NCBI RefSeq assembly: GCF_021917145.1
Contig: NC_061077.1
Coordinates: forward strand, 6,879,298-6,943,297
DNA length: 64,000 bases
Direction: 5' to 3'
Source: Hypomesus transpacificus
Lineage: Eukaryota > Chordata > Actinopteri > Osmeriformes > Osmeridae
Shown: in pieces, positions 49,066 through 61,200 of the stretch
Layout of the letters: each line of letters begins with the position of its first letter
Position numbering within the stretch: the first letter of the stretch is position 1
Notes under the pieces: model-generated
The model's input: the letters and a program-made list of their open reading frames with translations, nothing else
Told to the model about the DNA's origin: nothing
The model's database searches: none
Made by a program: the position numbers and the translations under genes

Positions 49066-49713
49066 CTTAATCCTGTTCCGAGTTTACCCCTGAACATTAG
49101 ACAATAACATGTGGGCCTAGTATTTCCTATTTCACGCTGCTTTGCAGATAAATTGATAAATTATTATTTCAGCGCCACCTGCTGGATGACAGCATAAGTT
49201 GACAACACTTGTTTAAAGTTTAACATCGATTCCCCTGAATCACCCATCCTTTTCCAATTCCATCCCATCCATACAACATATGCAATCCAAGCCCATATGA
49301 AACAAACATCTTTATTCAAACACAACAAACTATTCTTTAAAAAAAGACACATGGTACAAACAAGTAGGTTAAGATAACTCATAAATGTCCTCAGTTCAAA
49401 TACACCATAGACATCGTCCCAGTCTTAAACATATTGTACATAAAAACATTCAATGCAGAAATACCTTCATCACATGAGAATACATTTTGTAGCTCAACCA
49501 GTAACATAACTCATGGGATGTTACAGTCTGATGTTACAGATGTTACATCACAACAGTGAGGTACTGAGGCAAGGTGAGGTAATCTTGGCTTGCTATGAGC
49601 TGTGACTTTACCAAGTGCATAGGGGAACAAACCAAACAAGAAGTCTTCATCGCTTAAAACCCCAACAAGGAAGATGATGAAGAGAAGGCTAAACAGGCCA
49701 ACAGAGTACGGGC

Positions 49714-52700
49714 CTACTCCTGCCCAGTAAGGGGGTCTAGGACCTGAGTGTCCGCAGGCTCGGCCTTCAGCAACAATCTCTCCTCAACTCCAGTCTCCAG
49801 GCTCACCTCAACATCTCCTGTCTTCAGGCTAAGGTTTTCCAGGAAGGCCCCAAAGGGATTGTCTAAACTGTCCTCCACACAAGCATAGATTAAGTAGAGG
49901 AGGCAGACAATGCTGAGGAAGGCCACCACTTGGACCCAGAGAGGGACGAGGAAACGCTCCAGCTCCTGTCTCTCCATGGTGGTGGGACTGAGAGGGGTGT
50001 CTGGGTACTTGAACTGGACCGGACGTCCTGCTGCACCCTTTATAGGTCTCCGCCGGGTTGCACTGCAGCACAATTTATAAACATGCCATTAAACCCCATT
50101 GACTTATAAATTGAAGAACAATACAAATGTATTGTAATGGTGAGCTTGAAAAACAGTAGCCATATAGTGTAGTCTCATGGTGAGTGTACTTACACTATCC
50201 CAGTGGGCGTGGGCTCTGTATCGGGGAATATCTCCATGAGGACATCTGTGATTGGCTCCTGAGGATGATGACAGAAAAGCGCAGATCAGACAGGGAGGGA
50301 ACACAGAGAGGGTAGACAGCCCTTCCACATCTGAGGCAAGCCACGAAATAGAGGGGAGAAGTAAACAACTAAACCAGACACCAGATTCACACCTACACCA
50401 GATTCACACCTACAATGTGAAAGAAAGCCAAGTTCATGTTGATCTGACATATGCCCCAGGAGAGTGAAGTGATAAAAAACATGACAGAGACAATGGCTAG
50501 GCTAATTAATTACTTCTTGTGCCTTGATTGGCTGTATGTAAGTGATGTTTTTGATAGTCCTTGACCAGTCCTGGTAAGAGAAGAGAGACACAATAAATCC
50601 ATTTGTAGCTCCCTTTCCAGCCTGGTCACCCACCATCACACTCAACCAGCCCAGGAAATCTCTGCAGTGGTGGAATCACCACCAGGTCCTAAGTTTGTTC
50701 TGACTAATGGATGACTGATCTGTCTGTGCATACTGACCCTGTGGGACCTTGGCCAAGCTCTCTCCATATCACTCCCACCGTTCCCCCTTTCTCTTTCTGC
50801 TCTAGTGGAGAGAGAGCACCGACTCTCAATCTGTGGTTACAATGAGTAAAAACATTAAGATATTATTCATAGTCACCGCAGCGGTGACTAAGAATACAAC
50901 CCTCATTCACATTTAGTAGTAATATCTTATGTTACCACCACGACCAGATACTAGCAGAAAACACACTTCCCTCCTCTACCATCTGAGTGATGCTGAAGGT
51001 CTGAGAGGAAGAAGAGGAAGGGTCCTCACGGTTACCAATCAAAGCACCACACTGGGGCAATACCTGCAAGGTCCAATGTTAGAGCCGAGACAATAGCCAC
51101 TACAACTTAGGTACTTCAAAACTAAGTGCCCCACTGCTTGCTCAACCTTTATGACTCAAGAGAATAGTTTTGCAGCAGTGGAGAGAAGGGGCCAAAGAGG
51201 GAGAGAAAAAGAAGAGAATGCTTCGTCCAGGTCTTATGGAGACAACTAGATACACCCCAGATTAAACTGAGATGTCGACTATATTGACTAAGACGAGCAC
51301 TGAGCAAATAAGCCAGTAAAGAGGATTTAGAGTGTATTCTACCCCTGGTCGTGCTCCTTTAGGCTGGCCCACTGAGGTCTTACTCAGCACCAGGGGCGAC
51401 AAGAGGGGATCCTGGCCCCACTCCGCACACCACTCCACCACATTTCTTGCATTCCTCCTGGGATTGGATTTCCAGCGTCCCGGCTGCTTCCTAGCTCGCT
51501 GGGGTAGCCCCACGTGAATTTCATCAAAGAAGAGAACATCAGTTCCACCATACAATCCCACCATCCTTGCATAGTATAAAAAGGTTATGGTCCAAGGAAG
51601 TCAAATTTACCAGTCTCGATGACTGCATAAAACACTGGGGGTAAGTGTCACCATTCTGAAAGTTCAACCCTGTCTGGGGAAAATAGGATAGCGGAGAACA
51701 TCAATAAACACCCCCTCCAAAACCATAAATGTCTCAAGACAAAAGAGACTGCATTTTTTGCTGCAACCATTATCTTCAGTTCCCATCTATGTTCACCAGA
51801 TGGCACTGAAAACAACATTTTGTAGAGAACACTGACGGAAGAGAAAAAAAGAACATTTGATTTACCAGGAAACTACATCCAAAACTAGCGGGTTGACTTA
51901 GGCTAGAAATAGGCTTGAACCTATTTCGCAATCATACAAAAGCTATAAAATAGTAAATCATTCAAGATAGTTCATGATAAGCCTTCATAGCTGTTTTTCT
52001 TACTTGTCTGTCTTCTTGCTGGTTTTGATCCAAGTGTGATACTGTCTCTGGTCCTGCTTGTTCTGAAACTGTAAGCCAGAGTAAACAGCCTATGTTAACA
52101 AAGCCATACAAGGTATAAGGATGACAGGAGAAATCTGCCATTCATCTTTACCATACCTGATATGTCCTCTTCCTCTTCGCTGTCAGAGTACTGGCCAGTG
52201 TCTCCTGTGCCATTCAGCTTTGGTTGACTAGCAGGTTGGAGTAAGCCTTCCAGCTTCCTCTCATACAGGGCCCTGGTGGAGGCTAGCATTACAGACACAA
52301 ACATCTGTAAGGCTACTGGATGAACATGCATGAACAGATACCCTTTCATGACACCAACTCGTACATTTTCAAATAGGGCATCACAGAGTACTCACCGACT
52401 ATAGGTCCAGCTCTGACTCCATGTTTCAGCAGTGAGGCCTTGAGCTCATCATCAGTCAATCCCTTAGAGTCCAACATTTCTGAGTCTTCTGTCTTTTCCT
52501 CTTCCTGGGGGGAAGAGGAAAGAAGCTGAACTGGTTATCATGACAAAAGTATTTTAACATGACAAACATAAGGCTATGTATACATAGCAAGTTCAAGGCA
52601 AAACTGGCTTTGAAACGTTCACTGTTCAGGCATTTTATTATCATTTATTCTCCATTTAACGACTTTCTCTGGGCAGCAAAATGGGGTTGAGGTTAAAGTT

Positions 52701-54223
52701 AGGGTTATGCAACAACTGTGAAAAAATGTTCCCAAATAAATATGTAGCTGCATGAACCATCTGTCTATCATTGTCCTCATACGACAACAATTGGCCCAAA
52801 TAATAATTAGCTTGGAAAAATGAATTCTAGTGTGGTGGTGATCTTGCTAATCCAGCCATCTTGCAAGGTTAGGTGGGAAGTCCTGAACTAAACACACAGG
52901 AAACTGAAACCTCCCACTCCAGCTTTTCAAGACCACAATGGAGCTTTATTGAGCCAGAAAAACTGCACGCCACTCAAAATTCTGCACAGTATCTACCCTA
53001 TTCATTCTTTCATTAGAAGATATACTGATATTGATGATCTATGCTGCTTTTTAACAATGAGAAAGAGTTATTGACTCATTTGTTTTTTGAATGTAAAATT
53101 GTTAATAGATTTTGGGCTGATCTAGCAGCATTTATTTTAAGTTGGTGAAAGTTTCACATTAAAATATAGCATTTTATTTTATGAAAACAACTGTAACAAA
53201 GACTTTTTTAAAATGTATTGTTAATCTTTTTTTGTTATGCCAGAGTTTTATATACATATTATTTATTTATTTATTAATCCCCTTTTGTTAAATGTTTAAC
53301 TGTTGAATTTGATTGCTTTATATCTTCAAGACAATAGCTGTATTGTATATTATGATTATGATCTTCAATTCCCTTCTCGGTGTAATATAGTCTATATAGA
53401 CTAGGGTTATACAGACATCAAAATATATGCTGTGTTTGGTTATGCGTTTCAATTAAAAAAAAATAATAATAATTGCGAGCACCTCTACTGCGCAAGACCG
53501 GACGAGCTGAAAGTTCAACATGGCGCTGACCATATTTCGTTTTTTAATAGAGCTTTAGGTTATCATTAGTAAACCATCTTGGTTTTGAAAGATCAAAGTG
53601 CAACATAAATGTCCCACTCAGCACGTTTGCCATAGATACATAACGGACGCCATCTTGAATGCTTGGTCTACTTAATTATAGGTCTATGGCTAGAACCTTC
53701 CCTGCCCTCTGCTGTCCACTGCTTTCCAAGATAACTTTAGAGCTGACCTAGCAGTTTGCAAGGGTATCAGTTTATCTCCAGCAGCTGTTACTTTCCCATG
53801 TTGTGCTTGTGCATTAGGCTACACCTGGTAGCTGAATTTTATATATCATGATTTAAATGTGAATACAAATAAAACTACTTAGACGGATGTATAGTATGTG
53901 GCATAGTTGTACTATCATTGTAAATAACTGCGAGAAAACTAGTATGCAGCACGAGTCTTTCAATTGACTCAAAACAATCTCAAATCCGGGTCAAAGAAAC
54001 TGGCCAAGAAACTCCAGCAACTCACTCCCACGTCTTGCACCTGGTCGTCGTCCTCATCGCTAGAGAAATCCGCTGCTCTTTTTTGACCAATGTGTGTGAA
54101 ATAAAGATCCAAATAAACTTGCTTTTTGCTCTCTGCATCAGGCAGCGTGATGTTATTGGCAACTAACTCTGACTTAAGTCTCTGCTTGGAGAACTGAGCG
54201 GGGTCCTCCACAAACACTGGCAT
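49714..54223 (-). CDS. LAP2/thymopoietin-type LEM-domain inner nuclear membrane protein
   Basis: Probable inner nuclear membrane protein that tethers chromatin and BAF through LEM folds. Supported minus-strand exons: 54026-54223, 52396-52504, 52157-52282, 52004-52068, 50194-50258 and 49714-50062. Less certain exons, all phase 0: 51611-51673, 51343-51498, 50980-51063 and 50514-50570. Total about 423 residues (LAP2 beta 454). The first exon encodes the LAP2-N LEM-like domain ([13 protein letters not shown], then DFSSDE). The second and third form the true LEM domain ([24 protein letters not shown]). The last two give [20 protein letters not shown], a LAP2 beta signature, then a membrane span ([18 protein letters not shown]) and a short lumenal tail. 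AATAAA lies at 49311-49316. Neighbours pm20d1, mir-135 and mfsd4a place it at the human LEMD1 locus, so lemd1 is a likely name even though the protein looks like LAP2. Confidence 0.82.
52970..53475 (+). mobile_element. Decayed LINE (L1-like) 3' end
   Basis: Within a large LAP2-like intron, the plus strand carries a degraded frame resembling the C-terminal end of a LINE reverse-transcriptase polyprotein (a [16 protein letters not shown]-like string at about 53070-53125). AT-rich sequence follows, ending in an A-rich tail (AAAAAAAAATAATAATAATT near 53455-53475). It is 5' truncated and no longer coding. Confidence 0.55.
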
Positions 54224-55181
54224 GACAAGCGCTTTTTAGGACTAAAACGAATCTCGACTGACTTCAATATGCCAGTTCTTTCCCTAAAACTATCGATAGC
54301 CACCAAGAAACGGTAGGTGAGCAGAGAGCAGGCTTTAGTATCCTTTCCTTCCTAGCAAGTGGCAAAGTCTGAATGAAGAACAGCTGCTGCTTGCCAGACC
54401 GGGGGGCATGCAACATGATCTGACCCCAATAATAAATACCCCCGCCAAATGTAGCTAGTCAGTTGAGTTAACTGTAGCTAACAAACAGTGGTTAGCTAGC
54501 TAGAGTAACTTATTTAGCACGCAACACTGAAATACTAATATTGTAAATACCTTACATCATTAGTTAAACTATCAACACAGTTAATTTAACGTAGTATATT
54601 TAGGCAGCCAATTTGCTGCACACGATTGATGATATCTGGCAGCCAGAAGTTTAATTTGCACCTTTAGCATGCTGGAAAGGTGAGCGAAGGAACGAGGTTA
54701 CTTTCTTATTTTTTTTTGATTTTATGAAGTTGTATGCATATACCTAGCTACAGTTGGTTTAGTGACAATACATTATTTGATTTGATATAGTAGATAGCAA
54801 GTTAACTACTAATTTTGAAATGAAACCTACCTTGCAATTTTCTGCAGCCTGATTGTCTTGCACTGACTCTCGCGCGCACTGACTGCATCATGATGCATTG
54901 AGTGCTGTTTCACGGTCAATCTTTCATACGAAAAAAGAACATTATTAGTGGAATATGAACAATATTTGTATAAATATTTGAATGTTTATTCAGAGGGTAA
55001 ACCTAGACATCAAACTCCTGCACATCTACACATAATAAATCTGTAGAATACACCAAAAACACGTAATTCCACGCATAATTCCAACATGCTTTCCAGCACA
55101 TCTTCAAACATGAACTTCAGTCTAGTGTAGACTAGTGTTGACTCAATACATGTATACCATTGCTTTATGTTGCATTGCCAC

Positions 55182-55259
55182 CCTGTATCCAATGGCTTTA
55201 AACCCTACATGACATGTAAGTAAGAAATCACATAGGAATAGAAAGCCATAAAACACAGC
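55182..55259 (-). ncRNA. mir135: mir-135 microRNA precursor
   Basis: On the minus strand the 5' arm reads UAUGGCUUUCUAUUCCUAUG plus UGA (55228-55250), the miR-135 mature sequence with its conserved seed AUGGCUU. A 17-nt loop follows, then a 3' arm AUGUAGGGUUUAAAGCCAUUGG (55189-55210). The arms pair over their length, and flanking CUGU/ACAG extends the stem. It lies about 1 kb upstream of the LAP2-like ATG on the same strand. Human MIR135B lies in the LEMD1 locus at 1q32, matching the neighbours. The UUUCUAUUCC variant is the one I associate with fish mir-135c, so the paralogue letter is left open. Confidence 0.93.
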
Positions 55260-55262
55260 AGT

Positions 55263-58200
55263 AGTTGAAGAGAAAATACCTCACTCAATCAAAATGTATT
55301 TTTTGGGACTGTTAGAAAGGCAGCAATATGCTATGCAGTTTGATAACCTATGATTTCAATAGCAGGAGCTGGAGTGAAGATGAATAACAAGGGCAGGTTG
55401 GAAGCAGTGCTCAGGATTTTAAACTCACATCAACATGAATAATTCACCAAAGGAACTGATAGTATTCAACTCAGGTCTGGAAGGAATGAAATTATAGTAT
55501 CTCATTATTCTTCTCTAACTGATTCTTTGTATGAAAAGATTTGTGCTTTTAGCAGAGCAGACTCAAAAACAAGGATTGCTGTTCACCTGATATTGTATCT
55601 GTAGTGTATCTCACAAGTCAAATAGAAATAGCATAATCTTTGATAAAGAAAATGCCACCTTAAATCAGTGTCTTTTAAAATATGTAAAATAATTAGTGAT
55701 AAAATTGAAGTGAGGTAGTTAATGAAAAAGAGATTACGTGCACATTGATATGGATTCAGAAACTGACTTCCTCCTGACTATGAATCATAGACAAAGGCTT
55801 TGAGAGTAAACATATCAATAGTTCTTTATCAGTCTTTTTTTTTTTTACAGAAAAAGCTCAGCTCAGTTGTTTAATTTGTTGTATCTTTCCACCGATAAAC
55901 ATCAAGTGTTTTATAACTTGCACAGGCATATTGCTGCATTTTAGTATTTAATATTCACACATGCCCAAGGCCTATGCAATCAAATCTGATAAAACAGTTT
56001 AAACAACAGTCCTGAAAAACCTTTACCATTTATTTTCTTATGGGCACAATGTAGACTTTTTCTTTTGTCATACCCACAATTAGGATTAACTGTCAAATGT
56101 ATGAGGCTAAAACATTGATAACAATTAAATATGCGGTGTATAATGTACTGGATATTGAAAACACTAGACAAGGCCCTTTTGTTACACCTACAACCTAATA
56201 ATAGGTAAGATCTTTATAAGTATTTGAACTGTGTTATTCAACTTTAAGGGACAACTGGACCAACCTCAGCCTTACTTTTGTGAGGTGATGTTCTCCTCGT
56301 TAATTCTTTTAATTTCAAATAAACACATGAACATCTACTTACTCGCAAGTAACAGGTGCTTAGATCTCTCTAGTGATCTGTACCACTAACACATTTTAAC
56401 CTGCATGCAGGTCAAAGTTTGTCATCCAGCTGTCTCTGCATAAAAAAGTAGGCTACAAAAGATGAAATAGCAGGATGCTTGGGCACAGGGGAAAAAGGGC
56501 AGCTACGGAGGACAGAGGCAGTATTTGTTGACATTGTATCGAGTGCAAAGCTGAGGTATTTGAGGCACGGTGAGGGGAGACCAGGTATTTGTCAGTCAGC
56601 GTTCATAGTTTCTTGCTCTTGCTGTGTCTCCAAATCAAACAACAAAAGCACTATTGAGACAACCTGTTTTTTTCCCTCTGAACTAGAGTACAAAGCTTCC
56701 TGTAGGGCTGTAACTGTCCATTGCTGATCAGGCCTCCTGTGCTCTGCATGAGCCTGCCTCAAATCATTCAGACAAGCACCAAAAGGCTATAAACATATAG
56801 GCCTAATAGACAACTATGCCAGATAATTTCTTTGTCTTAAATGTTCTTGCAATTGTTGCATAAGGGTAAAAGGTCTATTGTGGTCTATGTGAATGCAAAT
56901 GAGTTCAGTCTGAATATGTAACTGTCCAGGTCAGGATGGTGGGGTATTAATGTAACATCAGCGCTTCATTTTACCATTTGAACAGTTCACATGAAAAGGC
57001 GACATGATAGCATACTGCAGCATACAAAATTATGATGTATTTATAAGATATACCTTCCTTGCAATTACAAAATACTGTAAAAAAGAAAGTTAACGTTGCT
57101 TCTTGCCTAATACTCATTACTGGTTAGACTATGCCTACTCAGTGAAATAAAAGGCAGAAAACAGACTAACATTTATTAGCACAGCTAATAAGTCTCCTTT
57201 TCTAGCCACCGTCTTCAAACCCCAGGTTGACAAGCCTCCTCCTACTGAACTCCAGGGAGGCTGCTCTCATGCATAAATTAGCCCAGCCCCTGTGTCAGAC
57301 ACGGGCCAGACGAGAAGGTGAATCTCAGCCACAGGGAGGATTATCTCTAATCCCAAACATCCTACATGCTCCATCTCTACTGGGAGCCAATTTGAGCCAC
57401 TTGTCACTCTCCAGATGTGTGTATGTCACTGAGTTATTTTTTATGTAATCAAATACCAGTGTGGGTATCTGTGTGTTAATTATATGAAGCATCATCACAA
57501 TTGTATGTGAGACTGTAAATACAGTAGATATTTCATAGACCTCTCTGCGACTACAGTGCAGTAATTAATCAACATTCCAGTTGTTGCATTTCAAACTGTG
57601 TGACCAAATAACCCTACAGTGAGGAAAGCCGTATGGCACCAATTTTTTCATCCAATTACATGACATTGTAGTATTAATTTATCAAACCAACAGCCACCAC
57701 TGTCAGATAATACATCAGCTCACTGCATAAAAAAGCAGCAACAGAACCCCTTGTTTGTCTCATACTACATTTCTGTAACTCTGCCAGAAAACATTTACCA
57801 ATATCTATTTCCTAAACGTTTTAGCAATTACATTACACTGTTAGCAGTACCTAATTTACCCACAAGTAGTGATGAGCAGGCAACATTCACACTGTAAATG
57901 TGACTCTTACCTCCTTTTCCCCCTGTTCTGTGTCCTTGCTGGAGCGACTATGGCATCCTCTCAGTCCAATACTGTATAGAGAGACAATGGGTAGTGGAGG
58001 GGAGGAGTTAATTTGTGAGCAGAAGGGAGAGAGGGGAGATTGAGTGAGTTTAAGCAGAATGAAAACTGAGAGAGAGGAAGAGAAGGCTCCGGCAGATCAG
58101 TCCGTGGCTCACAACAATACATACAAAATCACAAATCTGACCAAACGTTACAGGAATGGCAATCTCAGAAAGTCCCAGACGCAGTGTTGGAGAATAAGCG

Positions 58201-61200
58201 ACCAGAAATCCCTCTTCACATGGGAAATGAAAGGAAAAAACAAGGAGAGAGGGAAAAAATGGGCCCTGGCATTAAACTAGTCCCTTTCTTAGATTTTCTT
58301 TGAATGAGAGTTCTTAAGATTCCTTGTTGGCAGAGTGCCCATGGGTCCTGGATGGAAAGGATAAAAGAGGGGTTGAGGTAGGGGGGCGTCTATTGTGTGA
58401 TTCTCCTTCTTTTCAACCCTGGCTCTGTAGTGGGTCTCTGCAGGCAGTTGCTAAATATTCCAGTTAGTTATTTTTAGTATTTTAATGTAGTGTAACCTCT
58501 TGATTGGAATACTTTTTTCAGTTTCTTCATCTAAGTGAAATCTTTTGGAAAACAACTCCCTGTGTTGACATAAACTTCAATTCCTCTTTCCTAAACTTAG
58601 TGAACAAAATCACAAAAAAAGAAACTGGAATCAAATCCCTCCTGGTACATCTTGGTATAGAGAGCTGTTTGCAGAATTCTTTGTTCAGGCCTCCTTCTTT
58701 CCCTTTGTCTTCTAAACAGTCCCTCACTGGCAGAGGAAGAATGCTGCTTGCCTGGCTGGCAATACAGAACTGCAGACAGCAGGTGTTGTTGCCCCTCTCT
58801 GAGCCACATTCACCCTCAGCTTTTTCCTCGTCCATACGTTTCCTCTGCTCATACATTCCCCTCTGTGCTCCGAGAGAACTGGCGCAAGGGGAGAGAGAAA
58901 CCGAGCTACTGTTTGAACAAGAACAAAGGATCAGAAAGCTGAACTAAGATACAGTATGCTGTTTAAAGATGTAATGAATGAAAAGGGATGCAATGATAAA
59001 TGAGAAAAAGAAGAAGAGAGAATGTTTAATTATAATAGAAGTTAGATATAGGATTTAACTGGGTCCCTCCTCTCCACAATCAATGTATCTTACAGCTTTC
59101 ATTGCTTCATTGCCTCAAGAAAAGCCCCGTTTTCACTCACAGCACCCCGCCCCCCCTTTCCCGGTCTCTCCCTTTCGCTTTCCCTAAAATAGACACACAG
59201 GCTCAGTTCATTACTATTCACCAGGTCTCACTAAGACACGCATCGCTGCTCTACTCTATGGTTGGGTGGAGGGGAGTGGGGGACATGATGGAGAGGGGAG
59301 GCACAGTGAGAGTTATCTTCTAAAAGAGGAGAATAAAAAGCAATTCTGTTATCTTTTTTCAAATGTGTGTGTATTAATATGCCCCAGTTGTTCTTTTGTT
59401 ACATTCTGTGTTTAGTACTGCAAGTTTATTCCTAGTGACAACAAACATCCAATGCTATCTTTGGGTTGAAACTGACAGAGCTGTTTCTAAGCCTTGTCAC
59501 TACTCATCACTCCTTATCACTACTTCTTCTGCATGAGGTCCCAATAGATAACATTTTTAAATCATCCTTGAGCAGACAAATGGAAATGGACTAAATACTA
59601 TGCTGTACCTTTTGTGCTGTGCACAATTATTCTCCGCACATTAGTTGGAGAAGGTTTATCACATCAATTTAGAGAAGATTCCCCTCAACATTTAAACACA
59701 CATTTAATTTGACTCTTCAACCCTTGTTTAATGTTACACAGATTTGTATCACAGTGAGGGAAAACAGCAAAGAGGACAGCCTGAGCTTTTGGCTTTTTCA
59801 ACATGGAATCCCACAAATTAAATTGAGTTCACAAGAGCTAACCAACTGAAACAACAGTGGTTTCAGCCACAAAAAACATCTGGGATTTCAGCCATGATGT
59901 ATCCTTTTCGGATAAGCTCCAAACATCGCTGTAATGAGAAAGGTGTACTTGGTCTGAAGTAATGGGGGACTTAGAGTGTTATTCTGCCTGGTAATGTCTT
60001 CTGTGTGGAAGCCTGGCCATCTAAAAATAGCGTTTTTGTAATGTGGGTCCTAAAAAGAATCTATCTTCACTGTTGGTAATGCTAGGGAAAATGCCCTCTA
60101 TCAAATTATGTTAGGATTATTTTTACGAGGTTCATTTATTTCTGATTGCATTAGCACCATATAACACCCATTCACATCTTCTTATCTGTTACATTCATTC
60201 GGATTACAGTCTTTATGGAGAGTGTCTGACAGATACTATTATGTTCAGAAGGGTTCTCTTGTGATTGGCTACTGAGCATTTGGGAACCAGGGTGGTCATC
60301 TGGTTGACTGCAGTGGTTGGATGAACTGCAATGCTTGACTGAACTTTAATTTCAGTCCACAGGATGAGGACATAGGGGGTGAACTTCTGAGCAATGATGC
60401 TTCATGTTCATTTGATCACAGCAATTATCTGGTGTCAGTGAAACTTGTTACAGTTGACCACTCTGTAACCACTAAATCTCTGACGTGATACATGCTAGGT
60501 GCAAAGAACAAAAAACGAAAACACATGCTTTTCTTTATATCCCCTCACAATCAATTTGTCACTGTTAAATTTTGTACCGTACTTTATATTAAAACATTTT
60601 GATTGATCCTAAGCCTTTACCTTGTTTATCCTTTGGGTGGTTCTTCATTGAGCTTATCTCTATAAGTGTTAAAAGTCAGTGCCACTCTTAGATTCTCTAT
60701 TTTTGGCCTTGGGGGTGGGTGGTGGGCATCTCCGTCCTGGGGAGTAGTAACACATTGACCCCTGTCATGTGTCTGTGCCTTGCAAAGAAGACGTGGCTAG
60801 GGGGTGGGGGTGGGGTGGTGGTTTGGGTGACAAATGTATTCTCCATTCCTGAGTCCATGTTTCAGCAGAAACGATTTTGTGCATGTCTGCCTTACCAGAA
60901 AAAAAAGGCTATTATGATATTTACTCATGCAACTTGTCTTTGTTTACCTTCATTCCTTCTTTTACAACCTGTAAGCGTAAATAATTGCCCCTCAAAGTTT
61001 AGACATTTCCAGCCACAATCTTTGTCCCTCTCGCTGTCTGTACTGGAGCCTGGACAAAAACCATTTAGAAGCCTCTGAGCAGAAACCGAGTTGTGAGGAC
61101 TAGGGGGCCATGCACGAGAGAAAAGTAAAGCTAGAAGATTAAGATTCCTATCACAGTGTGACCTGGCACAGTCTCAGACCTCTGATTGAGAGTGTTGGCT

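Noticed and set aside
49714-54223. Plain thymopoietin (tmpo) orthologue
   Set aside because: The protein fits, but neighbours and mir-135 point to the LEMD1 locus; kept as an open naming question rather than assigned.
58504-58947. 147-residue plus frame and its antisense partner
   Set aside because: Composition is unremarkable and no family or splice structure is visible; the frame is probably chance.
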